Assembly: GCA_012845835.1 (NCBI GenBank)
Contig: JABAKD010000022.1
Coordinates: 8,063,625 to 8,127,624 of the forward strand
Length of the DNA: 64,000 bases
Reading direction: 5' to 3'
Origin: Undaria pinnatifida
Lineage: Eukaryota; Sar; Phaeophyceae; Laminariales; Alariaceae
In this document: in pieces, positions 55,534-63,340 of the stretch
Position numbering within the stretch: position 1 is the first letter of the stretch
How the letters are laid out: every line of letters begins with the position of its first letter
Notes under the pieces: model-generated
What the model was told of the DNA's origin: nothing
The model's input: only the letters and a program-made list of their open reading frames with translations
Database searches by the model: none
Made by a program: the position numbers and the translations under genes

Positions 55534-58500
55534 GTGCCGGTGACAGGTTCGCAACGAGGGCACTATCAAGCTCGTCGACGCCCGCCACCCAGTCCTGCTT
55601 CTCCGAGGGAAGAAACCCGTAGGAAACGACATGGCGCTTGACTCCGCCATGCAGGCGCTGATCCTGACCGGCCCCAACGCCGGTGAGAATCGTCGTTGTT
55701 TTTGTCGTTTTTCATGTATTCGCTCACCAGTTGTTGCTACGTGTTTCGTATGTAATTTGCTGTGTTTCGATTCGCGTGTCGTTTTACTTACTACCTGTAG
55801 AAGGCCAGCGACGCGTACTACAATCGAGGTGCACCCCTTTTTTTCCAAGATTCCTCGATTCGGGAGCTTAAGACCTCTTCCAAGAAATTGATTTAGAGAT
55901 AAATAAAACTGCTGACCGAATGAAAAACCCCATGGCCTAGGCACACAACGACAATGATGAAAAAATACAGCCGTCTTCCGACGATTTTGCGTTGAGGACC
56001 CCCGTCACCGAAAAAACTTTTTAGACCGAAAGTGCAACCTCTATCGTAGAATGTATACAGCTCTACTGCGCTCCAGACTAAGAACCATAACGATCTTATT
56101 TATTTCACTATGCTGCTTGCTGTTGTACCGGCGACTGCCACAAGTACTGAGCATGAAGGGCCATGCGTGATGCTGCGCCAGCAACAGCAGTTTCCCTGCG
56201 TATACACAGGGGGTATTGATTATGTCCTTCGTATATATTTATTTTGAATTTTATTAGCTAGTCTTCACTCGTTGCTATGGTGGAGTTCTGGCTCTACTCC
56301 GCTCTGGACTAAGAACCCTAATTTTCTTGCTCATTGCGCTTTACTGCTGTGTTTTCCTCTGTGTATACACAGGGGGCAAAACGGTGGTGCTGAAGACGCT
56401 GGGGCTTGTCGCTCTCATGGTGCGGGCGGGAATACCTATACCAGCAGCCCCTGGGGCCAGGGTGGACCTGTTTGATCCCGTTCTGGCAGACATCGGAGAT
56501 CTGCAGAGCGTCACCGGAGACCTGTCCACCTTCAGCGGACACCTGGTGGTAAGGATCGTTGTTAACGACGCGTGAAATCGATTTTGTTTTAGCCAGATTG
56601 CCGTATCGTAGACTTGGCGAAACAGCATGTTGTGGCCAACGTGTTTATGGATAACAGGGTATTTTCCTAATCCTTCGTTGACAACTATTTTTTTCTCTTT
56701 CTATTAGCTATGAAATTTTACCATGTCAAGACCTCAAAACGAAAGTTGCCCAATGTGTAAGTTGTTTGCCATTTTTGCACGGTGTCGTTCTAAAACGCCG
56801 CCATGGGCGGTCGGGTAGCGTCGACGGTGCAGCAGGCTTGCACCATACCAGGTAACTCATTTCGTGGTGTAGGGGGTGAGGGGGAGGGGGTGGCGTACTC
56901 ATTTGTTGCTCGCCTTAGTCACTTGACCATTGCCCACACACCACGCACCCCTTTCGAAACGGAGCACAATTCCTGCTCGTAATGGAGACACCTCCACCAT
57001 GCGGACGCACGCTCATCACGTTTTTGACATTCATTTAATCAACCGTTTTTCTTGCCTTAGTCTCTTCCTGTTTGGTGGATTGTGGCCACCATCTAATTCC
57101 TAGAATAGCGACCGTTTCCCCGATGGTATTTTAGTTCACCAAACTTCTCCACGTCACATTCGTCTGTTTCCTTCGTCTCCTCCTCGCGTACATCCCGTTC
57201 CTCCTCGCGCATTTGACACTTTTTTTGCTTGTCTTACCCCCTTCCTTGTGCAGGGGAGCGCGGTTTCCCCGTCATCGATTTCTTGCGTACGTAAATATAT
57301 ATATATTTGATGTTCGATTGAGTCTTTAGGTGTTGGCAGTGCAAGAAAGCCGACCGATCAACGCCCTGCTTGCTATGTTTGACCGGCTGGGTTTCTTTCG
57401 TGGGGTCGTAGAGCAGAGCGGAGCAAAGCAAAGCAAGAGCAGACCAAACCAGAGCAGACAATAGCAGATCATGGCAGACCAGAGCAAAGAGCAGAGCAGA
57501 GCAGAACAAAGCAGAGCAAAGCACTGCATCGGATTGCGTCGCACACCACCGCACGGCACAGCACAGGACAACAACTCACAGCATACTTCCGAACGATATC
57601 GCGCATGTGCGCAATCCCACGCTCGATCACTTTCTCCAACGCACGCGCGCTCGCGATACGGACTCTTCGTCGAGCACTGTCTCGCACCCGCATGTCGCTT
57701 TCCGCGCGTGGATACACTGACGTGCGCGCGGGTTGGCAGGACCAGCGTGTTGCCCTTCACTTTGTTCGGATTTTCCGCCGTTGTTTTAAATCTCACAGCA
57801 TCGCGCAGCACCGCACAGCGTTGCATCACATCGCACTGCATCGTGAAGCTTAGCGCAGCATCGCATCGACAAGACCCTCCTTGTCCCTTGTTTTGTCTTA
57901 GTAATATCCCTACCCCTGTTTTCGCCTTGTCGCCCCCTGTTGTTCTCAACCCAAAACCCTGTGTGCGGACCGGTTTCCTGTAGGTTGCGAAGGCGGTGCT
58001 CGACGGGGCAAAGGCAGGATCGCTCGTGCTCATGGACGAGATGGGCAGCGGCACGGACCCCATGCAGGGGGCCGCGCTGGCTCAGTCGCTTCTCGAGGTA
58101 AGCAACAGGCGACACATTTAGGTATGCCGTAGTGTCGTTCCCTTTGCGTATTGGTAGCGATGCACGTGGTATTGTGTACTCGTTTGTTCTTCCGTCAGGA
58201 TGTTTGTTTAGCGTTTAGTGTGACCTGGTTTTCAGGGAGATGAGCGAATCGCGAGGACATCATAGCGCGTCGACCGTGCGGCGTCCCCGCATGTCAGCAA
58301 CATTGATCGCCGGAATTGCTGCAAAGGCTCGCTGGTGATGCCATTTTGTTTTTGTTCTCTTTCAGCCTCCGATCGTGTTTAGTGATGCACAAGAACGAAA
58401 AAAAAAACAAACAAAACAGAAGAACGCTTTCGCTACGTATGGTATGCATACCCTGATAAAAGCGAAAAATCACAACAGGCGTTGGTGGGTGCGGGAGCCC

Positions 58501-61500
58501 GGGTGGCGCTAACGACTCACTACACGCAGCTCAAGGAGCTGGCGGCGCGTGATGACCGGTTCGCTGTGTCGGCGATGCAGTTCGTCGATGGACGCCCCAC
58601 GTACCGCCTGGTCAAGGGGGCTGTAGGTGAATCCTTTGCGCTTCAGGTGAGGCGTTTGTATACAAGTAAAATGAAATGATGTAGTAGGTGGGGGAGGAAG
58701 AGGAGGAAGAGTAGAAGCAACAAGAATAATAGTGATGGTTGTAGTGGTCGTATCGTAGTCGTAGTAGTATTAATAGTAGCAGTGGCAGTAGTGTGGTACT
58801 ACAGTAGTAATAGTAGTAGATGTAGTTGTAGTAGGAGGAGTGGAAGGAGTTGTAGTAGTGGTTTCACTCGCAGCCGTAGTAGTAGTCGTCGTCATCGTAG
58901 TAGGAGGAGTGGTATGTAGGGTGAATCCTTCGCGCTGCAGGTCGGACATTGCTAGACACCACCGGCTCTGTTGGTTTGTACGGCGGTAAGTTTTTGGGTC
59001 GCCTAGTTAGGTGGCGGAGCAAAAATCAACTATTAATATTAACAACTAACTTAGGCTGTATTGTAAACACCAAGCGTTGAGCCACAAAGCGCGCCAGTCC
59101 GACGCAAAGACGCCGACGTCCGCAAACTACCGCAAGCAATAAGCTGTAGCACCGGTGGTCTGTATGTATGCCTAAGCAACTACCAGACCAGGTAATAACT
59201 AGTCGGCGACTTACAGTATAACTTAATCTTTGAATACTAGTAATATTATTATTAGTATAGTCAGCGAACACACAGCCGCCCTGTTTCTAATGGTTTTTGT
59301 CCTTGTACAAGATGGGTTTTATCTGTCCATCAGCCTACGTGTCTTGTCTGTTTTATCCTTCTGCCTTCCAACCTAGCTGATAAGCTGGCCTGGCTGACAC
59401 ATCTTCCATCCATTATTTGCGGCTGTTATCAGGTAGCAGAGCGACTGGAGCTGCCGGCGTTCGTCGTGGAGCGCGCTCGAAGCCTTTTGGACGAGAACAC
59501 CCGACAGGTTGGTTGGTCGGTTTCGCGGCCACGTCTCGTTGGTCAAGGGCATTCGGCGGGTCGTTTTAGCCGCGTCTAGGACTGCGCGGCCGCGTCTCAT
59601 TGGTCAAGGGTTTTCAGCGGGTCGTATCGCGTTTTATTGGAGGAGAGAACCTGTCGAGTTGTCGTGGTCGTGTCATGTGTAGGGGAAGGTTAGTCAGACA
59701 AGGGCATTCGGCGGGTCTTTTTGACCGGGTCTTACTGGAAGGCACTGGAGGAGGGCACTCGGCGGGTTGTCATGGCCGTGCCACATATGGGGAGATTCAT
59801 CGGACAAGGGCCTTCGACGGGCCGTTTTCATCGCGTGTCACTTAAGGAGAGAACCCGGCTACTGCTGCGGTTGCCATGGCCGTATCACATGGAGGGGGTG
59901 GTTCGTTGGACAAGAGCATTGGGCGGGTTGTTTTGACCACGTTTGTGGAGGATAGCGCCCATCGAGTTGTCGTGTTACATAGAGAAAGGTAAACCAGTCA
60001 AGGGGCCTTCGGGAGCTTGTTTTGACCACGTCTGAATGGGGGAAAGCACCGGGCGAATTGTCATGACTGTAAGTTTCTAAGGACACAAAAATTGTTTTGT
60101 TTTTTTGCCAAATTTGCAAGTGTATGGAAATATGGATTTGCCCAAACAGACAGTTTTTTGCTAAACATTTTCCGTGGATATTTACCTACGTAGGCTGCCG
60201 TTGGCCAAATCACGAATTTATAGTTTACTATTTGCTATTTTTAATTTAATATCTCGAGACTTGACAAACAACTTGCCCAAAAAATGCTAAACGCTTGCCA
60301 AATTGACGTTTTTTTTTGCCATTTTAAACGTGTCGGTAGAAACGGCCCTATCACACGAAACGCCGCGCACGCCGCCGTCCGGACTCTTAGGTGTCGATGC
60401 TGATTACCAAGCTGGAGGAAGAGCGGAACGAGTTGCAGGAGAAGATCGAGAGGGCTGAAAAGAAGGAGGTGGAAGTCCTCGCACAGGTGACACGCCCACA
60501 CGCCCACATACCGTATTTGGCTGAAGATACCACCTTTCTCTATGATACCACCCCACCACAGGAAGCCACCCCCGGTGATAACGAAAGCGAAATTTAAAAC
60601 GAAGGCCAGGGTTATCACCGGGGTTCATAAGATAGCAGCCCACCCCTGGAAACCAGCCAGGGTGATACAATAAGCATCACGCAAAATACTCATTACCTGG
60701 GGTGGTTTTCTTGGGCCAAATACGGTTAGGGACCGCTTTCGAGTTGCTTGAAGCATCCGCCGCACACCAACGCCATGCGATGCGAGTCGACGAGGGAAGA
60801 AACAGCTGGGGTCTTCTCGCGATAGAAACAAGGGCGCGTATCGAAGTGGGGAGGGCGGAGAAGAGCCATATTAGTGACCCTGGATCTGAGTTACGTCTAG
60901 GGAGGGAGAAGTAGAAAGAAAAGTGCGAAGATAATAGAAGGGATGAGCAAAACAAAATGCAAACAAAATGACGACAGCAGTTGCAACTATTTATGCTACG
61001 CGAGTTTTTAGCGACGGGTATATATATATATATATCCTGTTGTAACATTGCGGCGTAGCTTAATTCCTACCAGGTACCATAGTTTGAGGCTTTCTCGATC
61101 AGAACGGGCCACCTTGCAAGCATATTCTCTTTTCTGGTATCAGTCTTGCCCCTACGCCACCTCCTGTACCGTCAACCCTATTTGTGTTTTTCACTGGTGT
61201 GTGCGTGCCATTTCTCGAAACCTTTGTTGGTGTCGAACGCGTTTCTGATCGTAAGGCGTTTTGTGCTTTGGACCGTTTCACGGTTGGGCGGCCTGATGTT
61301 AACGAATACCTGACACACAGTTTTTTTTATTGTTGACGCTTGTTGTTGCTGTACGTCTCTTGGTTACAAACACCTATTGCTGCTGCTGCTGCTCTGGGGC
61401 GCGTGCGTGTTTTTTATGTTGTTTCGTGAACGTTGCCGTTGCCGTTGGTGGGTTCTTTAGTTGCTTGCCCTAGACGTAGGTTTTGTTTCCGTTCAAAGCG

Positions 61501-62058
61501 TTGTTGCTGCCGTACACCTCTCCTGTTCATTTTTTAGGCTACTGCTGCTGCATTTGGGGCTTGTATTGGTATATACTGGTGCTGGTGTTGGTGCTGGTGC
61601 TGATGCTGCTGGTGCTATCGTCGTTGCTGGTCCTACTGGTGCTCTTGCTACTACTCTTGCTACTACTACTGATGCTGCTGGTACTGGTGCTGTCGCCGGT
61701 ATGGTTGCTGCTGGGGTTTTCGCTGTTGCTGTTGCTGGTGCTGCTGATGCTGCCGGTGGTCTTGCTACTGCTGCTTGTGCTGGTGGTGGTGGCGCTTGTG
61801 CTGTTGGTGCTTGTGTTTGTACTTGTGCTAATGGTACTGGTACTGTGCTGGTGCTGGTGCTGTCGATGATGTTGCTGTTGGTACTGGTGCTGGTGCTGAT
61901 CCTGTTGATGGTGGTATTCGTTCCTGTACAACACGTTACAGCTGAAGCAGCTCACGCTGGAACGCGAGGAGGCCGCGGAGCTCCGGTCGATGGCGAAAAG
62001 GGACGCTGCCAAGGAGTACGCCGTTAAACTCGTCGCGAACGAAAAAAAGCTCAAGCAG
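45235..62058 (+). CDS. mutS2: MutS2 family ATPase, 3' partial, 14-15 exons
   Basis: Joined exons give at least 682 residues in one frame with all junction phases consistent. The N-terminal region has TWESLDFGVVLERLSEECRT. The core has IPVRPTYKRSVGIVHDSS and TGKTLYVEPAQ, hallmark of MutS2. Walker A is GPNAGGKT (about 430-437), followed by a DIGDLQSVTGDLSTFSGH signature-like segment, Walker B LVLMDEMGSGTDP (Asp 510, Glu 511) and the TTHY switch (542-545). A coiled coil (ITKLEEERNELQEKIERAEK) then starts. MutS2 lacks the mismatch-reading domain of MutS and is linked in bacteria to recombination control and ribosome collision rescue. In plants and algae copies are usually organellar. The Smr nuclease domain is expected after this point but not seen before 64,000. 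No clear plastid signal was found in the tentative first exon. Confidence 0.9.
45405..45915 (+). repeat. array of about a dozen copies of the tentative MutS2 exon 1 edge
   Basis: The junction unit GGCAGAGGACGGCGATAAGG then TACTGTTTGTCAG recurs with small changes at irregular 30-65 bp steps to about 45,910. Many copies keep the AAGGTACTG donor sequence. Confidence 0.9.
45916..46752. other. MutS2 intron 1, remainder
   Basis: No further exon recognised, although several open frames overlap at 45,950-46,220. The last 80 bp before exon 2 are short ACCGACC/GAATCGACC repeats. Confidence 0.5.
46753..46929 (+). CDS. mutS2: MutS2 exon 2
   Basis: Acceptor ATCGACAG, donor GAG|GTAAGG, 59 codons, phase 0 both sides. 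Acidic start, then the first helix pair of MutS2 (TWESLDFGVVLERLSEECRT). The sequence before it is a run of ACCGAC/GAATCGACC repeats. Confidence 0.85.
47338..47412 (-). mobile_element. R1 retroposon, 5' truncated
   Basis: Poly-T then ATCCTCCGGCGGATGGGGAA, AATAAAGCTTTAGCT, CACCACACTTCCACGTATTT, matching 37,880-37,950. ATTAAC lies on both sides (47,331-47,336 and 47,413-47,418), a 6-bp target duplication like the one at 37,861. Confidence 0.8.
47445..47640 (+). mobile_element. SINE S1, two 3' tails in tandem
   Basis: ACGGCTTGTCCAGAAGGTTG, then TAAAG-CCTC and GAGCTGGAAAGTAAAA, occur near 47,480 and again near 47,570 (ACGGCTTTGTCCAGAAGGTT). The heads are absent. Confidence 0.8.
47890..48125 (+). 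repeat. tandem array related to the R2 element end, about five units
   Basis: Units contain TCAGCCGTAAACGTGTTGGC, an AAAAATGGTATAC block and CTATCGTAGCACGCGT. The last motif is the terminal motif of R2 copies, so the array may derive from an R2 end. It lies 65 bp before exon 3. Confidence 0.8.
48191..48400 (+). CDS. mutS2: MutS2 exon 3
   Basis: Acceptor GATTTAAG, donor AAG|GTGGGT. 70 codons, VNELYERVNEVLRLSN through LEGLYELREWFCGVEAEEK. It corresponds to the helical N-terminal domain of bacterial MutS2. Confidence 0.85.
48401..48605 (+). repeat. GGGA-rich microsatellite at the start of MutS2 intron 3
   Basis: About 190 bp of GGGAGG-type repeats starting almost at the donor of exon 3. Confidence 0.95.
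48846..48979 (+). CDS. mutS2: MutS2 exon 4
   Basis: Acceptor GCGCGCAG, donor AAC|GTGAGC. Encodes ARITLDEGLLSLLRGAFDSE and the EGELSA turn. Phase 0 to 2. Confidence 0.85.
48980..49850. other. MutS2 intron 4
   Basis: T-rich, no repeat or exon recognised. Confidence 0.5.
49851..49962 (+). CDS. mutS2: MutS2 exon 5
   Basis: Acceptor GTCGCCAG, donor GCG|GTGAGC. RFPEIGRLRKKAQTLRQGIK leads into the helical lever. Phase 2 to 0. Confidence 0.9.
50265..50530 (+). repeat. R6 block, two copies; third at 60,725
   Basis: TTTTCGAGCTGCCTGAAAGC with TCCGCCGATCGCCAACAACG near 50,270; TTTCGAGTTTTCCTGAAACA with TCCGCCGACCACCTACAACG near 50,413; CTTTCGAGTTGCTTGAAGCA with TCCGCCGCACACC near 60,729. Confidence 0.75.
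50908..51145 (+). repeat. R4 dispersed repeat copy ending in a C-run
   Basis: AGAAAGTACGCACAAGGTGC, GTAGGATGCAGCTCACC, CCGAACACCTCACGGCGC and GCGAGGGTGTATGGTC. A 23-base C homopolymer follows at 51,121-51,143. Confidence 0.8.
51228..51590 (-). mobile_element. tRNA-headed SINE S1, full length
   Basis: Minus strand: GCGTCCCCGATGGAGCAGTA (A-box like), CCTGGGTTCAAGCCTC (B-box like), GACTTTTTCTTGCGCAAGAA, GCATTCCCAC/GTGGGAATGC block, TGTGACCACGGCTTGT and a terminal GAGCTGAGG. Best copy together with 28,021. Confidence 0.85.
51598..51702. repeat. foldback element with telomere-type repeats
   Basis: CGCTGTGT at 51,601 and its inverse ACACAGCG near 51,690 flank GGGTTAGGGTTAGGGTTAGG at 51,648-51,672. 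Confidence 0.65.
52005..52312 (-). mobile_element. tRNA-headed SINE S1
   Basis: Minus strand: GGTCGCCCCGGTGGCGTATT, GTTCGAGCCCCGCCGAGTGC, GGGACTTTTTCTTGTGCAC, TGAGTTAGCAACACTCG, GTGACCACGGCTTGTCCAT. It ends 45 bp before MutS2 exon 6. Confidence 0.85.
52358..52495 (+). CDS. mutS2: MutS2 exon 6
   Basis: Acceptor TTGGTGCAG, donor CAG|GTGATA, 46 codons. Contains FVIPVRPTYKRSVGIVHDSS and TGKTLYVEPAQ, the most diagnostic part. A SINE head ends only about 45 bp before the acceptor, and the donor sits in a hairpin. Confidence 0.95.
52474..52622 (+). repeat. 78-bp tandem duplication across MutS2 exon 6 donor
   Basis: CTTGTACGTCGAACCTGCGC starts at 52,474 in the exon and again at 52,552 in the intron with one change. 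Both copies carry the CAG|GTGATA donor and the same hairpin. Confidence 0.97.
52488..52526 (+). promoter_or_regulatory. hairpin enclosing the MutS2 exon 6 splice donor
   Basis: GCGCAGGTGATA is perfectly inverted as TATCACCTGCGC nine bases later. Outer pairs extend it to about 16 with one G-U. The GT of the donor lies in the stem. An identical hairpin follows 78 bp downstream. A regulatory role is inference only. Confidence 0.6.
52790..52875 (-). mobile_element. SINE S1 3' tail fragment
   Basis: In reverse, CACCCACGGCTTGTCCAGAA and GGTCGTTGCGGATAACGCC resemble the family tail; the rest is missing. Confidence 0.6.
53054..53140 (+). CDS. mutS2: MutS2 exon 7
   Basis: Acceptor TGTGTTCAG. 29 codons, VVGPTNELVEAKLQLKVETQ to SQMTLK. 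The donor fitting phase and family alignment is AAG|GCGAGC, a GC donor. The nearby GT sites are in the wrong phase. Confidence 0.85.
53141..54284. other. MutS2 intron 7
   Basis: No repeat family or exon assigned. GCTGCAGC-rich repeats lie at 53,740-53,770. Confidence 0.5.
54285..54395 (+). CDS. mutS2: MutS2 exon 8
   Basis: Acceptor GCGATGCAG, donor AAG|GTGCGG, 37 codons, IAENEDDILLSLAAAAEVDL then ALARGRLGVK. It aligns with the segment preceding the ATPase core of bacterial MutS2 with no gap after exon 7. Confidence 0.9.
54671..54828. mobile_element. foldback MITE, about 158 bp, in MutS2 intron 8
   Basis: TCGCTCGGAAAAAAAGGTAG, GAAATCCCGTC and GATATTCCGCA are inverted in the second half as GCGGAATATC, GACGGGATTTC, CTACCTTTTTTCCGAGCGA. 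The arms are about 70 bp with roughly 80% match. No transposase. The target duplication is not clear. Confidence 0.85.
54999..55165 (+). repeat. GAT-rich microsatellite, block 1
   Basis: GATGAT repeats with point changes. Reads as poly-Asp or poly-His in two frames; these frames are not genes. Confidence 0.95.
55285..55540 (+). repeat. GAT-rich microsatellite, block 2
   Basis: GATGAT repeats with ATCATGATC variants end six bases before the acceptor of MutS2 exon 9. The run therefore replaces the usual polypyrimidine tract. Confidence 0.95.
55547..55682 (+). CDS. mutS2: MutS2 exon 9, ATPase start
   Basis: Acceptor GGTGACAG, donor CCG|GTGAGA. IKLVDARHPVLL is the conserved beta strand. The exon ends inside the P-loop after GPNA. 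Leaves in phase 1. The acceptor directly follows a GAT microsatellite. Confidence 0.95.
55848..56055 (+). repeat. R2 dispersed repeat copy
   Basis: GGGAGCTTAAGACCTCTTCC, CCCCATGGCCTAGGCACACA, CCGACGATTTTGCGTTGAGG and CAACCTCTATCGTAGAATG. Confidence 0.75.
56060..56215 (+). repeat. upstream copy of the MutS2 exon 10 acceptor region
   Basis: CTCTACTGCGCTCCAGACTA with AGAACCATAA, later TTTCCCTGCGTATACACAGG then GGG, matches CTCTACTCCGCTCTGGACTA and TTTTCCTCTGTGTATACACA then GGGGG at 56,292-56,377. Confidence 0.85.
56373..56548 (+). CDS. mutS2: MutS2 exon 10, Walker A lysine
   Basis: Acceptor TATACACAG, donor GTG|GTAAGG. Completes GGKTVVLKTLGL, then LFDPVLADIGDLQSVTGDLS and TFSGHL. Phase 1 to 0. 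Confidence 0.95.
56549..57983. other. MutS2 intron 10
   Basis: Holds an R5 copy (56,890-56,965) and an AGAGC-type repeat (57,410-57,530). No exon seen; none is missing by alignment. Confidence 0.6.
57405..57540 (+). repeat. AGAGC/AAAGC pentamer-like repeat
   Basis: Irregular AGAGCAGAGCAAAGC runs. Similar GCAGC-type composition occurs in repeat L at 37.4 kb, but the two do not align. Confidence 0.85.
57984..58097 (+). CDS. mutS2: MutS2 exon 11, Walker B
   Basis: Acceptor TTCCTGTAG, donor GAG|GTAAGC, 38 codons, SLVLMDEMGSGTDPMQGAAL. The number of residues between the histidine of TFSGH and the DE pair equals that in bacterial MutS2, so no exon is missing. Confidence 0.95.
58479..58646 (+). 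CDS. mutS2: MutS2 exon 12
   Basis: Acceptor CACAACAG, donor CAG|GTGAGG, 56 codons. RVALTTHYTQLKELA carries the conserved histidine, then TYRLVKGAVGESFAL. Confidence 0.95.
58680..58950 (+). repeat. GTA microsatellite ending in a copy of the MutS2 exon 12 edge
   Basis: GTAGTAG-type repeats at 58,680-58,910 run into GTGAATCCTTCGCGCTGCAG then GTCGG, which repeats the exon 12 end GTGAATCCTTTGCGCTTCAG then GTGAGG 280 bp upstream. Confidence 0.85.
59433..59507 (+). CDS. mutS2: MutS2 exon 13
   Basis: Acceptor GTTATCAG, donor CAG|GTTGGT, 25 codons, VAERLELPAFVVERARSLLD. Matches the helix after the ATPase core. A tandem array derived from its edge follows. Confidence 0.9.
59508..60070 (+). repeat. 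tandem array from the MutS2 exon 13 edge, about five units
   Basis: GAGAACACCCGACAGGTTGG at the exon end recurs as GAGAGAACCTGTCGAGTTGT (59,643), GAGGGCACTCGGCGGGTTGT (59,751), GAGAGAACCCGGC (59,842), GGATAGCGCCCATCGAGTTG (59,950) and AAAGCACCGGGCGAATTGTC (60,044). CAAGGGCATTCGGCGGGT lies between. Confidence 0.8.
60391..60486 (+). CDS. mutS2: MutS2 exon 14
   Basis: Acceptor ACTCTTAG, donor CAG|GTGACA, 32 codons, ITKLEEERNELQEKIERAEK, heptad-like coiled coil. Confidence 0.9.
60735..60965 (+). mobile_element. SINE S2 body without head
   Basis: GATGCGAGTCGACGAG, GGTCTTCTCGCGATAGAAAC, GAAGTGGGGAGGGC, GACCCTGGATCTGAGTTACG and TCTAGGGAGG match 30,480-30,680. Confidence 0.75.
61545..61915 (+). repeat. 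GCTGGT-type hexamer repeat before MutS2 exon 15
   Basis: GCTGGTGCTGGTGTTGGTGC-like runs with ACT/GCT variants. Long open frames here (Leu/Val or Ala/Gly repeats) come from the repeat. Confidence 0.95.
61942..62058 (+). CDS. mutS2: MutS2 exon 15 (last in window)
   Basis: Acceptor CGTTACAG, donor CAG|GTATGA, 39 codons, LKQLTLEREEAAELRSMAKR and onward, coiled coil continuing. Two decayed copies of its second half follow in the intron. Confidence 0.9.
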
Positions 62059-62164
62059 GTATGACACGTACGGTAGCGTACTCGTACCACTTTCTGCTTA
62101 TCCGTAAATTTTGTACATTTCGTGTATTGAACGGATGAAGTAGTAGTATAGGGTTATGATTTGG

Positions 62165-62345
62165 GTTAGAGCTCCGGGCGCCTAGCTCCGGGCGATGGCG
62201 AAAAGGGATGGAATACGCCGTCAAGCTCGTTGCTAACGAAAATAAGCTCAAACGGGTATGACGTGTGACGCATACAGTAAGGTACTGCTGCTGTTTTGCT
62301 GTACATTTCGCCGCTAACGAAAAAACTCAAGCAGGCATAACAAAT
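62165..62345 (+). repeat. two decayed copies of MutS2 exon 15 and its donor
   Basis: CTCCGGGCGATGGCGAAAAG, TACGCCGTCAAGCTCG and AAGCTCAAACGGGTATGACG at 62,190-62,262 match 61,982-62,064. A shorter third copy, CTAACGAAAAAACTCAAGCA, lies near 62,315. The first copy has lost 9 bases and is out of frame. Confidence 0.9.
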
Positions 62346-62849
62346 ACGCTAGGATGCCATTGCTATACTACTGTGCTATTCCGCTTGTCCGTTGAATATA
62401 TTATGTCAGGGTACTAAGGGGTAAGCGCCCCTTCCGCCGCCACAGCGGTAGGGCCACATAAATAAGTAGTTTATGAACATACATAGTTTATAATAGTTCT
62501 TTCGCCGCCGATGTTCGTCACCTTATGCTGTTGTACAGCTTCCCTGGTTATTTCGTGCGTAAAATATTTTGTAGCTCCTCTCCTTCTGTAGTGTTTAGTT
62601 CTTCGCGGCCTTTTACGTGTAATGTGTGGTCCGGAGGTGTGGTATATTTATCAGTCATTCCCTCCCTACGCACATGCCGCCGGTACCCGTATGCATTGAT
62701 TAGCTTCGTTTTGCGTTAATAGTTAGCTGGTTTGCGGCTTTCACGAATAAACATACACTGCGGTAAATTCTGCGTGCAGTACTTTTTCATGGCATGCAAA
62801 TTTTGCGCTACAGCAACACTTGGTACTGTACTGTGTACTTCGCCAGTTA

Positions 62850-63200
62850 TAAGACTTCAGTTGTACTGCTGTGTTGCTATGTTGCACTAGCTATACTTTG
62901 TTTGTTGTACTATACCAGTTGTACTGCCGTACCCTGTACTGCTGTAGACATTTTTTACGGTACTGCTGTACGCTACATGCACAGTACAGTCAGCTGTACT
63001 ATACCATTTTACTGTACTGCTGTACTGTACTGCTGTACGGCATTGTTTTACTGTACTGCTGTACTATACTGTATTGTGTTGTGCTGTACTGTACAGTATT
63101 GTGGTGTGCTGTACTGTACTGTTTTGCACTGTACTGTGCTATACTCCACTGTACTGCTGGACTGCACCGCAGTGTCTGCACGGCAGTGTACTTGTACTGC
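62850..63200 (+). repeat. TACTGCTGTAC-type repeat
   Basis: Dense TGTACTG and CTGTACT words for about 350 bp. Since GTAC is self-complementary, the run can fold at many points. Confidence 0.85.
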
Positions 63201-63278
63201 TGTGGGCATGGACAACGGCGGGCATGCGTGGCAACGTTTCTACTATGTACTTATTCGAGAAAATGGTAGACCTAAACA

Positions 63279-63340
63279 CCCTAACCCTAACCCTAACCCA
63301 ATCCAATCCCTTTGTCTCGGACACAGTGTGCCTCAATCTT
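63279..63340 (-). repeat. telomere-motif repeat with flank shared with 51,598
   Basis: CCCTAACCCTAACCCTAACC followed by CAATCCAATCCCTTTGTCTC and GGACACAGTGTG. In reverse this gives CACTGTGTCCGAGA, AAAGGG, ATTGG and GGGTTAGGG, the order seen at 51,598-51,670. Confidence 0.75.

Noticed and set aside
54890-55622. Poly-Asp, poly-His and poly-Met/Ile frames
   Set aside because: They translate the GAT microsatellite just before MutS2 exon 9.
61461-62090. Ala/Gly/Val-rich and Leu-rich frames of 130-190 codons
   Set aside because: They come from the GCTGGT repeat. The real exon 15 uses only the last 117 bases of that area.
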